Below, piece after piece: positions 18,203 through 29,849 of a stretch of 64,000 nucleotides of DNA. The DNA lies in the NCBI GenBank assembly GCA_938743325.2, contig OW568867.1, positions 939,974-1,003,973 of the forward strand. Direction: 5' to 3'. The translations under genes were made by a program, and so were the position numbers. This stretch comes from Pycnococcus provasolii (taxonomy: Eukaryota > Chlorophyta > Pseudoscourfieldiophyceae > Pseudoscourfieldiales > Pycnococcaceae). Within the stretch, counting starts at the first letter, position 1, and each line of letters starts with the position of its first letter. The notes under the pieces are model-generated. The model was not told where the DNA came from. It saw nothing but the letters and a program-made list of their open reading frames with translations, and did no database searches.

Positions 18203-20119
18203 TCACAGACCACCGGCACCGGCACCGGGGGGACCACCAACAGCACCAGGTGGGATGGCGGCGACCACACCAGGCGGCATGGCGGGGACCACCACACCAG
18301 GCGGCAGAGCGGCGACCACACCAGGCATGACGGCACCAGGGGGCGGCATAGCGATACTGGGGGGAGCGGCGACGATGCCGGGGTTGGGTACGGTCACCTG
18401 CACAGGATCCAGCGTCTCCTCGACGTTGACATGGGAAAATTCACCCTTGAGTGCCTTTGCCATGTCTACGGGCTTCAGTCCGCATTCTTTTGCCATGCGC
18501 ATCGCGGCAAGAGCCCATGGTAGCTGTGTGCCCGAGTTGTTCGTGCGTCCCATGATGGGCAGATTGGCTGTAGCAACGCCTCCCGCCTCGGCGTTTGGTG
18601 CAGGCGGAATGGGCTTTGGCCTCCTTGCGGATGGTTTTTGGCCACCGCGTTCGTGCTCCTCCATCACCTGCACGTGACGAGCGGCGGACTGCAGCGTGGT
18701 GTTAATCTCGTTTGGGAAGTTGAGCTGGTTGTGCGCCTTGCCGCCAGCACTCGTCGGGTTCGCGGACTTGCGGCGGTACACGCGCTCGTCGTGCAGCCCA
18801 AACCAGCAGATGTACTCGTCACGCGTGCGTGCAGCCTTCTCCTCATCGTCGAAGTAGCCGAGAAAAACGCGCTTGCCGTGGTAGCGTACCTGAGCGCGGT
18901 ACAGCACCTTGGAATTTCCTCCCGACGGCTTGCGTGTTGTTGCGATGACGCCGACGTACCTGCTGGAGGGCTCCTTGTTTGCCTTGGGGGCGCCGCCGGC
19001 ACCCGCGGCGCCCTCCGCGCCCACGCCGACTGCTGCTGCTGCTGCGGCAGCGGCGGCGGCGGCGGCAGCCTTCTTCTTCTTTTTGCTCTCCTCGACAGTG
19101 TCTGGTGGTGGTGGAGGTGGCACGATGGCGGGAGCCATGACAGCGGCTCCAGCAGCTGCCGCCATGCTTTGAGCCGCCGCCATGCTTTGAGCTGCCGCCA
19201 TGCTTTGAGCTGCGGCCATGTTTGCCGTGGCGACGACCGCCATGGGTGGTGCGCCGTCGTCGTCCTCGTCACCGGGCGGCGCCGCGACGAGGGCACCCTG
19301 TTCGTTCAGTTTTACCCTTTTGTTCAGGTCTGTTGTCAAGCCGTTAGGTTGTATTGTTGCTCCTGGTATTGTGGTATCCGTTGCTCCAGGTATTGTTGTT
19401 GATGTTGGTGCTCCAGCGGCTCGTTTCCTCTTTTTGTCCAGAGCCGCGTCCTCTTCTTCCGCCGTCGGAGGTCCTCCCGTCGCATTGACCATCTGCATGA
19501 GCTGCTGCTGCTCGACGACGACACCGGCGGCAGCAGCTTGTTGTTGTTGTTGTTGTTGTTGTGCGAGCTGCTGTGCTTGCAGTTGTTGTGTCATTTGTGC
19601 CTGCGCCTGCGCCTGAGCCTGCGCCTGAGCCTGCGCTTGTTGTTGTTGTTGTTGTTGTTGTTGTTGCTGCTGCTGTGTACCTGGCATGCCCATGGATAGG
19701 TTCATTTGCTGTTGGTACGTCGCCATGCCCATAGCCGCTTGCTGCTGCGCGACGAGCTGTTGTTGTGTTTGCATCGCCATGGCTTGCGACCCCATGGTTG
19801 CAAGGTGCGCCGGGTCCGCGACCTGCTGCGTGTACGCTGACTGCATGTACTGCCACGGCGCGCCCTGTTGCGCCTGCGCTGCGTTGAGCGCGGATAGTTG
19901 CTGCGCCTGCGCGGCTGCGGTAGCGTCGTGGTACTGCATGGTTTGCTGCTGTGCCGAGAGCGCCTGCTGCTGTGCTTGCAGCTGGTGCATGTTGTGTGTC
20001 AACAATGAGTTGGAGTCCCATGATGGTACGACCGAGACAGAGGGAGGAAACACCACCCCGGGAGACATACTACTGTGTGGGTACTGAGACTGCTGTGGAG
20101 TTTGGTGCTGCTGCGCCAT
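18203..20119 (-). CDS. AP2/ERF-domain transcription factor, polyglutamine
   Basis: This 638-residue protein starts at the ATG at 20119; upstream codons open only with GTG. The first 300 residues are Gln-rich (QQQQQQ runs and a QAQAQAQ tract), typical of an activation domain. A MAAAQS unit is repeated three times near 301-323. One AP2 domain lies near 385-460 (SSRYVGVIATTRKPSGG, then RAQVRYHGKRVFLGYFDDEE, then ARTRDEY), with the YRG-like and RAYD-like elements partly kept. The C-terminus is proline-rich. AP2 proteins bind DNA in plants and algae. The single domain and long low-complexity arms fit an algal AP2 regulator. Targets cannot be inferred. Confidence 0.85.
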   Translation of the reverse strand: MAQQHQTPQQSQYPHSSMSPGVVFPPSVSVVPSWDSNSLLTHNMHQLQAQQQALSAQQQTMQYHDATAAAQAQQLSALNAAQAQQGAPWQYMQSAYTQQVADPAHLATMGSQAMAMQTQQQLVAQQQAAMGMATYQQQMNLSMGMPGTQQQQQQQQQQQQQAQAQAQAQAQAQAQMTQQLQAQQLAQQQQQQQQAAAAGVVVEQQQLMQMVNATGGPPTAEEEDAALDKKRKRAAGAPTSTTIPGATDTTIPGATIQPNGLTTDLNKRVKLNEQGALVAAPPGDEDDDGAPPMAVVATANMAAAQSMAAAQSMAAAQSMAAAAGAAVMAPAIVPPPPPPDTVEESKKKKKAAAAAAAAAAAAAVGVGAEGAAGAGGAPKANKEPSSRYVGVIATTRKPSGGNSKVLYRAQVRYHGKRVFLGYFDDEEKAARTRDEYICWFGLHDERVYRRKSANPTSAGGKAHNQLNFPNEINTTLQSAARHVQVMEEHERGGQKPSARRPKPIPPAPNAEAGGVATANLPIMGRTNNSGTQLPWALAAMRMAKECGLKPVDMAKALKGEFSHVNVEETLDPVQVTVPNPGIVAAPPSIAMPPPGAVMPGVVAALPPGVVVPAMPPGVVAAIPPGAVGGPPGAGAGGL

Positions 20120-21694
20120 GACTGATGAATGCGCAGGCTGAATGAAAGTGGCTCGGCGGAATGGAGCGAGAACTGGTCGACAAACGGTCACCTTAGAGTT
20201 TCAGGTCTGAAAAAGCGACGGGACCCCGAATAAATAAAACCTCGTCGTCGCACCCCCTCCCCTCTTGAGAAGGTTATTTCTGCAATTCCGGTGTCCCCAT
20301 GAACAGGTATCCAAATCACCTTAGTGAATTTGGTTTGGTTCGGCGAGGGATCCCGTGTTTAGAGTGTGCGCTCTCTCCCGCAGGATTTCTCCGCAGGGGG
20401 GGTGTTTTGGATTCCTAGACTACCCTAGCTAGACTAAGGTTTTAGGAACGCCTCACAGTGCACCTGGCTGTTTAGGCTGGTTTAGGAAGGCCACCTGGCT
20501 GCGCTTCTTGGCGACGACGCTTGTGGATGCCTGTCATTGGCTGGTTGCGTTGACTGTTGACCAATGCGTTGACGGATGTTGTTGGGTTGACCAGTGCTGA
20601 TCCTTTATCGGCCTATCACCATTCAGCGACGGCTCGCAAGTCGCAAGTCGCAAGCTCTCCGCGAATAGGTATGAGTGAAGGATACCCGAGTCCCGACACC
20701 CGAGTCTCGCTCGGCTCGGACCATGCGCCTGTTTCTTCTCAAGTGGTCAATGCATTGTCAATGGTCAAGGGTCCCTTCTTGAAGGCGCGAGAATGAGAGA
20801 AGAAAACGCCGGGCTCACCTTAAACTTACTTACCGCGTCATGTATACCCTCGAGCATCCTCGAGTCTTGACCGTCTTGAGCAACCAATTGTCTTGAGCGA
20901 GACAAGGTACAGAACAGTACTCATAGCCAGTCAGACCGCCAGACGTGACCACTGAACCAGTTCTCTTGTCGTTTTCTTGACGTTCTGAGTTCCGACAGTC
21001 TGAGCAGTTCTCCTCTGGCAGTCTGGGCTCTGGCCAACGCCAACACACTAAACCTTTACGGGTAATAACACACACAGCCGTGGTAAAATAACACTGGCAA
21101 CTTAACTTGCAAGCGTCCTCAACGAACGAGTGGAAGTCGCCGTTTGGGGAGCACCTCTCAACTTCTCAAGCTCTTTGAGAGGTGCGTTTGTTTGTCTCGA
21201 GACGTTTGTTTGTTTGCGCCGTGTGTTGGTTTGGACACCTTGTTGACGAGCTCCGACGACCTTGTTGAGTGAGTACTCGGTGCGCTACCTTTAGCAGGTG
21301 GTGGGTGACTTTAAGCCTTAAGGTGGTGACTCTCGTCGTCGAAGTGTGCTTGTGTGCGTGTTTGTGTGCGTGTGCGTGTATACATATTACAGGTGTGCGC
21401 CGTGTCTATTAAGGAAGTGTTATCAGCACAGTACAGCACACGATACACGAGGCTTCTGTGAGCTTTGCCTATTGAGTGTTTCTTGCTGTGTCTCGTGGTA
21501 AGTGGTCGCCGTAAGCTTCGTACGCGACACAGCACGCGAAAGCTACCTGAAGTAAGCTTGCTTGCTTGCTGTGTCTCTGCATTAGGCGCTGTCTCTGCGG
21601 CGAAGACATACAAGCTCAGCAAGCAAGCAGCAAGAAGAGAGAAGAGAGCTCTTCGAAGTCCACATTTCTTCCCATTTTTTGTTTTTAAATCGTC
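20120..21694. other. 1.5-kb region without a supported gene
   Basis: The region lies between two divergent genes (AP2 and ARM). It contains an 11-bp hairpin (GCACCTCTCAA at 21151 paired with 21175-21185), repeated CAAGTCGCAAG motifs near 20640 and a GTGTGCGTGT microsatellite near 21350-21380. Small frames on both strands are not protein-like. It presumably holds both promoters. Confidence 0.55.
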
Positions 21695-24600
21695 ATGGGA
21701 ATCGAGGAGCTGTTAGAGGCGTTCGACAAGGATGTCTTCGAGCACCTGGTTGCCGAGGAGCAGGCGCTCAAGGAGGGGAAGCACGTCGACACATCGTGGC
21801 AGAAAGTGCCTCGCACGTTTCAAGTACAGTGCATGTACGACCACGACCACGACGGCGACGTCGAGGAGAATATGACCACTCCATACGAGTGCACGGTGCC
21901 TCGCACGACGCTCGACATCATGAAGCAGGAAATCGCCGAAATGTTCAACGTCGAACTCGACGTGTGGAAAATCAACCAGCGCGAGTTCCGCGACGGAGAG
22001 CAGACTGCGCAGCGCAAGGAGACGATAGTCACGACCGAGTACAAGATGACCAAGAACAAGCTCTTCTACCACCCGCCTTACTACGACGACCGCATCAAGC
22101 ACTTCTGCCCCAAGCGGTACCTCATTGACGAGCAGGTGGAGTGGCGCATCATCACCGCTGACCAGCCTTGGACCGAGGAAAGGCAGCGTGAGAAGTGTGG
22201 CGAGAAGCTAAGGCACCTCCTCACAGGCACGGAGCCGAGCGGAATCTTAGACGCTGCTCACGGCTTCTGGGAACTTTCCGTGCGCAAAGAGCACCACCAC
22301 GAAATGTGCTTCGAGGATCGCGTCTTGCACAGCATCGTGTACGGATGTCGGTGCGGACACCCGGAGGTGATGGCGAGGTGCATCGCTTGCGTGTGGAACC
22401 TCATCACGACCAAAGATTTAAGAAGGCGGCTCATCTCCGCCGGTATCGTCGAGGCGCTGTACGACGCGGCGAACCTCGCTCTCGTCGAGTGCGTGCCACT
22501 GGAGGACGCCATCAAGGGAATTGCCAAGTACAGGTGGTGTTCTCCCGACGCGTCCAAGACGATGCTCGCGACGGAGGGGCAGGAGGAGAAGGACGAAGCG
22601 ACGCTCGAGGCGGAGGCGGATGAGCTCGACGACGAAGTCATGACGATGAAGAAGGAGGAGGAGGTGGAGGAGGAGGAGGAGGAGGACGAAGACGAAGACG
22701 AGGAGGGTGGCGGCGACGAGGGCGGCGGCGGCGACGACGAGGGCGGCGCCGGTGGCGAGGAGGGCGCTGGCGACGGAGAAGACGGCGGCGAAGGCGAGAC
22801 GAAGCGCAGGAAGAAGAAGAAGAAGAAGAAGTCGGCGGCGGAGGAAATCCCGCAGGACGTGCCAGGGCCGGAGACCCGCCTGCGCGCGAATGGCAAGAAG
22901 AACCTCATGAAGAGCAAGGATGGGTCGCACTACATCGGATTTGTGAAAGATCCAAGCTTGATGGACGACGCCATCGCTCTCTCGCACATGACACAGCCAC
23001 TGCGCGACAGGCTGCAGCTGTTAATTCAAGGAACGCTGGGCGTGCTCCTGGTGGACAAGGTGGCACGTCACCACGTCTTGCATATCGACCCAGCGCAAGA
23101 GGCGCTGCTCAAGTACCTCGACTTCAGGTACTTTCCGAACGACACGCACCAGGAGCTCGTGATCCGAGCGCGCAGGGCGAGCGAAAACCTGCTCGCGTAT
23201 CTGAAGCGTGACAAGATAGCACGCAGGGAATTTGCGCTTAGCTCGGGCATTGATAAGATCGCCATGGGCCTGAAAGGCTGCGTGTCCATGATGAAGCATC
23301 CTGACACGCACTGCCGATTCATCGCCTCGCAAATTCTCGCCCTGTACGCGAAAGATCCGAAAGGTGCGCAGTATCTTATGGCCAGCGGCGTCGCGAAGGA
23401 GCTGTTCGAGGAGGCGGTCAGGCAGCTTGAAATGTGCATTATTCTGGTGGATCAACAGCAGAAGAAACTGCCCAAGATTCTGATGAACATGGAGCTTGCG
23501 GAGCAGATGGAGAGAGACGGGGAAACGCTCGACTACGCCCTCGTGCCACAAATGACGGAATCGCTTTCCATCTCAATTTGGGGTGCCACGGACGGGTACA
23601 TCCTGTCTCTCGAGGGCATTGGTCTGCCCGACGAGTTCGCGGTGAAGATACCGCGCCTCGCCGCGTGCCTCATGCGACTCAAGAACGTCGGCAAGTCGGC
23701 GTACGCTTTGTCAGGTGCGATGACAGTCTGTGCTCGCGACATGAGCACCGCATCCACGCTGCTGAAGAGGTCCAACTACACAAATTTCCTCAAGGGCATT
23801 GGAACGCGTGGCTGCATCAAGGCTATGCTCACAACGTCAACCACCTTGAAGGATCGTACGAAATTTCTCACGCATCCCGATGACCAGTGGTACCTCGAAG
23901 CGGACCCCACTGACGAGGTGACCGCGTCTGGCCAGGGCCGATCGTCAGGGCGAGTGCGTGCGCAGGCTGCGGGCATTCTCGGCAACTTCCTCGCACACAA
24001 TCGAGAATGCGGGATCAACCTCGAAGATGGACCGTTTCGCGAGCTGATGAGCGAGATTCGCCTGCGCCTCCTGCCCGCGTTGCATCTGTCGACCTTGTCA
24101 CCCGCGACACTCGAGAAAGCATTCAAGCAGCTGCACAGAGCCTCGGCGTGCTGCTACATGTACGTCGCAACACTGTTCCCGCGCGTGTGGCCGAGCTCGG
24201 AGATCACATGCCTGCTGGAATTCTCGGAGTACAGCTCCGCACCCGGCCTCTTTGACCAACCGCTCGTCACGCAGTTCCTCTGGGCAGCCTTTTGGCTGAT
24301 CATGCGCAATGAAGAAAATCGCACGTATTTGGTCAACCTCCTCTTGGACGAAATTGAAAAGAATGGTGGCGGTGGTGAAGATGGCGAGAAGAAGGATGGG
24401 CAGAACGACTCCGGTGACGCGGAGGAGTCGAATGCTGAGGAGCTGCAGCCCGACCCGTCGCAAGAAAACGAAGCCATCCCCGAAGGTGCCGCGGCTGCGA
24501 TCGAGGACATGGAAGGAAACCATCAGAGATTCATGGATGTGACGCTCAGGGTGATGGAGAATTTTTTCCCCTGCCTTGCCGAATTGGTGCCTCCCGCGTG

Positions 24601-27600
24601 GACGGATGACAAAAAGCAGAGCCCGTCGCTGTACCTCTACTCGTTCTGCTTCGGCGCAATCTGGCTCTTTTCGTACAACGACGACGATCAGCGTCAGCTA
24701 CACGAGGATGTGTACCGCCAAAACGAGCTTGGCTGGTGGTCCGTTCCGAAGGTCTCGTTCAAGCCGTTCCAGGATGAGGAATTTCTCAACCGCCTTCTCA
24801 AGATCGCCATGCAAACACTCTGTCTTCCGTACGACGTCCATCGCGAGGGGATACAGAGCATTGTAATCGGCTGCATTTGGAATCTCACGGAGTTTGACGT
24901 GGGAATTCGCGACTATCTGCTTGACTTCGATGCAGACCAAGCTGACGGTGTAGATGAGCACGGCATCGTCGACGCTCTCTGCAATATCGTGACCAACTTC
25001 GACATTCAGCTCGTAGAGCTTCGCAGGCGTGCGATGGCGTTCTTGCAGTACATCGTCCACAAGACGGAGGACACTGCCTCGGAGGTGACCAAAGCCGATC
25101 TTGATAAACTGCACAGTGCGCTACAGACGATGTACGAAGACAACGGAGCGGCGGCATACGAATTTGTGTACAAGGCGGTTAAGGGGCTCGTGCGCTTCAC
25201 AAACATTTCAAAGGAGACTAACGTCGCTTGCATGGTTGACGTTGACCGCACGCTCAAGCTCATCAACGACGCGGATAAGCGCTTCAGAAGGCGTGCAAGC
25301 CCCGTCGAAATTCTCGAGTTGCGCCACATGTGCCTGCTGCTGTTGCTCAACCTTTCCACCGTGCCCGATAATCAGGTGATGCTAGCGAAGAAAGGTCTCT
25401 ACCTACTATTGGCGGTGAACCGCTCGCGGCGAAGCCCTCGCGAGCTGCGTCAGGTGTCGAGCTGCATTCTTCACAATATTAGCAAGCATGCTGGAAATAG
25501 GACGCGCTTCTACAAGGTGGAGCTCAGTTACAAGAAAAAGGCTATCGAGCAATCTTCGGACAAGCTGGATCCTCGCCGGGCGATGATGAGCATGTCGTTC
25601 ATGGGAGCGGGCGGTTGGGACGGAAAGAAACCAGGAATGCGTGCCGAAACGCGAATGTGGGGCGTTTACAAAGGAGCCGTGGAGTACCTCGCACCTGGTG
25701 CATCTCTAGAGTTTCCGCCGCATCACCACCTTCAGGACCGCGGGTCCATTGAATTCCTCGAGTCACGTGGCGGCGCAGTGTCGCCCTTCGGCGTGTACCC
25801 GGGAGGCACCGAGTCATCCGAGTCGATGGCGGCGGCCGTGGCAGCGGCGAATGCGGAGTTGGGCATCATGGATGAGGCGGCTGAAGGTGAGGACGATGCC
25901 GAGTTCGCGAACGAGCTGGCGAACGGACAGTTTGCCGACATGGATCCCTTCCAGCCCACCGATAAATTCATGGAATGGGCAGACTCAACCTTTGGCGTCG
26001 ACGAAGCTGTTGAATCAGGGAAGACCACCAGTCGTCCGTCCACCACATCGCGTCGTCGAGGTGCTGCGCTCGACACCGCGCGCTCGTCGCTAAAGTCGTC
26101 GCGAGATCAGCGTGCGCTCGCCAGCAGCCGGCTCGGCACCGCAAGAGGCTCCGCGCGATCAGCGCTGGGGTCGCCGCTGAAGGGTGCCGCTCGAGCTCGG
26201 ACTCCAGCACGATCTGTCATCGGCGAGATGCCAAGCACTCGCGGCGGGCGCCTCTCAAGCCGCATGGGCGACGTGAGTCAGCGTGCCAGCAGCCGCATGT
26301 CAATGGCGAGTCATCGCGGCTCGCTGTCGACAGCACGATCGTTCCTGGATCAGTTGCGGGACGTCGAGGACGAGGAGGAAGCGGACGAGGATACTCACAA
26401 GGAATTTCACGTATATTCAGAGTTGATGCGAGCGCCGCTGAGGAAGTGCTGGGTGCCGCTTCCTCGCTTGCCTGGCACAGGCCCATTGGAAGGCAAAGAA
26501 CGCTGGAACCCGCGCGTGAGGCGGTATGTGCAGCAGGAAGATACGGCGAAGTATCCTGGCATGGGTGAGAAGCTGATGATGGCAAAGCGACCGGGGGAAG
26601 TTGCGAAAAAGCTGCACGAGGAATCAATTCTCGTCGCGAAGGAGGTTGCACACGACCGCCTTCCGTCGGTGGGTGGCGGCTGCCCTCGTCCATCCACGGC
26701 CATGGTCAACCCACCGTTGCAATACTGCCAAGAAATGCCGCTAACGCTCATCATGGGTGCTGACAAGGATGACCCGGAGACACCGGAACCGCAGCAGGCG
26801 TCGCAAAGTGCCGCGGCACGGGAGATTGCCGATTTCGAGCGAAGTCGGCGACACCAGCTGAGCGTGCATCTTGAAACGGACAACCCTAAGAACGTTGTCG
26901 ATTTCAGGGGTCGCGTGTTCGACGCGAACCATCCAGCGCGCTTGACGGTATTCGAGGCGGTTCCAGGTGCCCGTGTCTACGAAGGCCTATTTCCCAAGTA
27001 CCAACTTCCTAATGGACACACGGCACACTACTACGACCGTGGGAACAAGTACGTCGATGGTGTAAATTTTGGCGACGAAAGGCCCCCACCGCGACCAGTT
27101 AGCTTGGAAGATCTTCACCTCGACATGCTCCCATACGCCGATGTGCTCGAGGAGCTGTGCAAGATGGACAATGACTTCTTCGGTGACACGTACACGCCAA
27201 AGCCAAGTCTTGGGCCGCTCCCGCGGCGTCACACGCTCGACGTGAAGGATGACCCACAGTTCTTTGGCGACCTTCGCATCACCACGATGAAGTTGGAGAT
27301 GGAGACGACTGAGCACTTCAAGTACGAGGAGGAGACGAAGGTGGAAACATTTGGCCCGCGACCGGACTGGGACATCCGCAAGTCTATCTTTGCACCACGC
27401 GAGCGCGAGTGCGACAGTCGAGACTTCTGGGATACACCCAAGACGGAGGCGCGCATGTTGGATCTGGACATGCGACGTATGTTGGATTCCAGCCGTACCA
27501 AGGGTTTCCTGAAGCGCGAGGGCGAGAAGGTGGGCAAGGACGTCGAAACGGTGGTGGCGGAGCTAAACGATATTTTCAAGCAGGTGTGGGACGACCTGTA

Positions 27601-28585
27601 TGGCGCGTTCATGTGGTACTCGCTTCAGGGATCCGGCGACCCATACTGCATGCAGCTGAACGCGTTCTCGCAGTTCACGGACGACTGCAAGATCCCTGAT
27701 TCCGAGAGCGAAAAGTGCAAGCGTTCGGACCTCGACACCCTCTTCATTGTCGCAAACTTCGAAGAGGACAAGAATTCGGCGCTTTCGAAGTTTAACGATG
27801 ACAACTCGCTGATGCGCTTCGAGTTCATGGACATCCTCATTCGCATGGGCATCGCCAAATACGGCAACGGCACTCTGACGGAGGATCCCGTGGAGGCGTT
27901 CCGCGAGCTGCTCGATCGCAACGTGTTCCTGCACCTTGGATCCGAGGCGATCGTCAAGGCGAACGACTTCAGGAGTAATCGGCTGTACAACGAGGAGACG
28001 GACCACTACCTTCGTACGAGGAAGCAGTTGCTTCAGGCTATGTACAGCCGCTATCGCCTCAAGCCTGCAGCTGGCGGTCTTCGACCTAAGGTGCTTCGCA
28101 TCGAAGGCTGGCTGCAGATGATTGAGCACACAAACCTGCTGTCTATCAACACCGCCTTTACGATTAATCAGGCGAAGTACTGCTTCATGTTCGCTCGCAT
28201 GATTGTCATTGACGAGCTGAAGGACGAGAAGCGCTGGCGCTCGCTGACGTTCGTCGACTTTCTCGACGCGCTCGGCCGCGTCGCAGACAATTTCAGCTTC
28301 CCATTTAAGGATGATCTCAGGCGACTTGGTTGGAACAACATCTACGAGTATATGGAATATGCGGCGTACACGGCGGAAGAGGACGTAGCTGGAAAGATCT
28401 TCCCGAGTCGGACAAGTGCTGGTTTTTCCGCGCCCAAGACGAGACCTCTTAAGGGTAAGGTGGAGGCGCTGTTGGATTTGATGTTCATGAGGTTAGCCTT
28501 TAACGCGGACGATCCGAACTACGAGTACTCTGACGCGTATTTGTTGAAGTTGCTGCGCAAACAAGACAAGGATCTGGGACCATAG
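21695..28585 (+). CDS. Giant armadillo-repeat protein
   Basis: This 2,296-residue single-exon protein starts at the ATG at 21695. The N-terminal 165 residues are a distinct domain (VPRTFQVQCMYDHDHDGD onward). ARM-like helices follow: about 165-290 (MARCIACVWNLITTKDLRRR), then an Asp/Glu-rich stretch (about 318-365) and a KRRKKKKKKK block (about 369-378), then a long ARM superhelix from about 430 to 1290 (GIQSIVIGCIWNLTEFDVG, CLLLLNLSTVPDNQ). A Ser/Arg/Ala-rich segment follows (about 1442-1550). The C-terminal 400 residues are helical with EF-hand-like spacing (MRFEFMDILIRMGIAKYG). Size, ARM folds and EF-like tail resemble large scaffold proteins, possibly ciliary or cytoskeletal, but I do not recognise the family. 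Confidence 0.8.
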   Translation: MGIEELLEAFDKDVFEHLVAEEQALKEGKHVDTSWQKVPRTFQVQCMYDHDHDGDVEENMTTPYECTVPRTTLDIMKQEIAEMFNVELDVWKINQREFRDGEQTAQRKETIVTTEYKMTKNKLFYHPPYYDDRIKHFCPKRYLIDEQVEWRIITADQPWTEERQREKCGEKLRHLLTGTEPSGILDAAHGFWELSVRKEHHHEMCFEDRVLHSIVYGCRCGHPEVMARCIACVWNLITTKDLRRRLISAGIVEALYDAANLALVECVPLEDAIKGIAKYRWCSPDASKTMLATEGQEEKDEATLEAEADELDDEVMTMKKEEEVEEEEEEDEDEDEEGGGDEGGGGDDEGGAGGEEGAGDGEDGGEGETKRRKKKKKKKSAAEEIPQDVPGPETRLRANGKKNLMKSKDGSHYIGFVKDPSLMDDAIALSHMTQPLRDRLQLLIQGTLGVLLVDKVARHHVLHIDPAQEALLKYLDFRYFPNDTHQELVIRARRASENLLAYLKRDKIARREFALSSGIDKIAMGLKGCVSMMKHPDTHCRFIASQILALYAKDPKGAQYLMASGVAKELFEEAVRQLEMCIILVDQQQKKLPKILMNMELAEQMERDGETLDYALVPQMTESLSISIWGATDGYILSLEGIGLPDEFAVKIPRLAACLMRLKNVGKSAYALSGAMTVCARDMSTASTLLKRSNYTNFLKGIGTRGCIKAMLTTSTTLKDRTKFLTHPDDQWYLEADPTDEVTASGQGRSSGRVRAQAAGILGNFLAHNRECGINLEDGPFRELMSEIRLRLLPALHLSTLSPATLEKAFKQLHRASACCYMYVATLFPRVWPSSEITCLLEFSEYSSAPGLFDQPLVTQFLWAAFWLIMRNEENRTYLVNLLLDEIEKNGGGGEDGEKKDGQNDSGDAEESNAEELQPDPSQENEAIPEGAAAAIEDMEGNHQRFMDVTLRVMENFFPCLAELVPPAWTDDKKQSPSLYLYSFCFGAIWLFSYNDDDQRQLHEDVYRQNELGWWSVPKVSFKPFQDEEFLNRLLKIAMQTLCLPYDVHREGIQSIVIGCIWNLTEFDVGIRDYLLDFDADQADGVDEHGIVDALCNIVTNFDIQLVELRRRAMAFLQYIVHKTEDTASEVTKADLDKLHSALQTMYEDNGAAAYEFVYKAVKGLVRFTNISKETNVACMVDVDRTLKLINDADKRFRRRASPVEILELRHMCLLLLLNLSTVPDNQVMLAKKGLYLLLAVNRSRRSPRELRQVSSCILHNISKHAGNRTRFYKVELSYKKKAIEQSSDKLDPRRAMMSMSFMGAGGWDGKKPGMRAETRMWGVYKGAVEYLAPGASLEFPPHHHLQDRGSIEFLESRGGAVSPFGVYPGGTESSESMAAAVAAANAELGIMDEAAEGEDDAEFANELANGQFADMDPFQPTDKFMEWADSTFGVDEAVESGKTTSRPSTTSRRRGAALDTARSSLKSSRDQRALASSRLGTARGSARSALGSPLKGAARARTPARSVIGEMPSTRGGRLSSRMGDVSQRASSRMSMASHRGSLSTARSFLDQLRDVEDEEEADEDTHKEFHVYSELMRAPLRKCWVPLPRLPGTGPLEGKERWNPRVRRYVQQEDTAKYPGMGEKLMMAKRPGEVAKKLHEESILVAKEVAHDRLPSVGGGCPRPSTAMVNPPLQYCQEMPLTLIMGADKDDPETPEPQQASQSAAAREIADFERSRRHQLSVHLETDNPKNVVDFRGRVFDANHPARLTVFEAVPGARVYEGLFPKYQLPNGHTAHYYDRGNKYVDGVNFGDERPPPRPVSLEDLHLDMLPYADVLEELCKMDNDFFGDTYTPKPSLGPLPRRHTLDVKDDPQFFGDLRITTMKLEMETTEHFKYEEETKVETFGPRPDWDIRKSIFAPRERECDSRDFWDTPKTEARMLDLDMRRMLDSSRTKGFLKREGEKVGKDVETVVAELNDIFKQVWDDLYGAFMWYSLQGSGDPYCMQLNAFSQFTDDCKIPDSESEKCKRSDLDTLFIVANFEEDKNSALSKFNDDNSLMRFEFMDILIRMGIAKYGNGTLTEDPVEAFRELLDRNVFLHLGSEAIVKANDFRSNRLYNEETDHYLRTRKQLLQAMYSRYRLKPAAGGLRPKVLRIEGWLQMIEHTNLLSINTAFTINQAKYCFMFARMIVIDELKDEKRWRSLTFVDFLDALGRVADNFSFPFKDDLRRLGWNNIYEYMEYAAYTAEEDVAGKIFPSRTSAGFSAPKTRPLKGKVEALLDLMFMRLAFNADDPNYEYSDAYLLKLLRKQDKDLGP

Positions 28586-28838
28586 AAGAAAAGAATCTGT
28601 GCCTTCCCACGTGTTCTTCCGACGTGAAAGCCACGCGATTTCATTCTGTCTTGTATTCAAACAATTTGTGATATGTTATATTATTACTAGCGGTAATAAT
28701 AATACTTCGTTCCAAAAAAAATTAAATGTGACATTTCCAGCCATGCCTGTTCGCAATCTTTTTTTTTTCCAGATTGCAACTTGGCCATGCTTCAACGGAA
28801 AAGATTGAATTTACTGTTTTTCTTTTACAATTTACACC

Positions 28839-29817
28839 CTATGTAACCGTTGGCTGGCTTACAACAAGTTCGCCAACGAGTTGTTGGAATGTCGGGCGAT
28901 CCTTAGACGTTTCGAGCCAGCACCGAAGGGCAATATCTTTGACTTGCGGAACGCCGGCGATAGCCGCTTCGTTCCACTCGAGCGTACTCCTGATGAAGCG
29001 GGAACCTTCCCGCTGAACGCTCGCAATGAACGGATAGATGTCAACTCCGTAGAATGGTCGTTGACGATGCATGAGTTCCCAAAGGATGACGCCGAACGAA
29101 AACACATCACACGGGTAGTCGTAGGGATCGTTGCGAAGAGCCTCCGGCGCGCAGTAGTAGGCTGCGCCGTGTTTTTTGGCAGACGAGGTTTGAGACAGCC
29201 GGCTGGTTTTCACCTTGCTGAGTCCAAAGTCGGTAATCTTTGCCTGCCCCTTCTTGTTCATCAGCACGTTGTTTGACGTCAGGTCGCGGTGAATGATGTG
29301 CTTGCTATGCAAGTACGCCATACCCTCGGCAATGTGCGAGCTCCAGGTCATTTTCATCCCCGTTGTCAGACGATCGGCAAACGCCTTTCCATCTGGAGTC
29401 ATCTTGTGCACGACACTGGAAAGGCTGCCTCGATCCATGTACTCCAACACGATGGAGAGCTGCTGTGGTGCAATGATGACGCCCATCCAAAGCACAACAT
29501 GCGGATGTCGCAGCTTACGAAGAACAGACACCTCGCGTGCAAACTCCCTTAGCACGTCGGTGCCCGATTGGTCGATGAGACGCTTCACCGCGACCGTCGT
29601 GCCTACGTACTTGCCCTTGAATACTTCTCCAAACCCACCGATTCCGAGACGATTGTGTGGTCCCATGTAATTTTGGCCTCTGAAGACGATGTCTTCCAAG
29701 GGGATGCGGTTCTCCTCAATTCCAGGATCTACATCCAACAGCAGGCGCTCAACATCTAAGCCATTGCGAGCGGACACGTCGTCGTCGTCGTCGGAATTGT
29801 CAGAATCGTCGTCTTCG

Positions 29818-29849
<32 letters not shown>

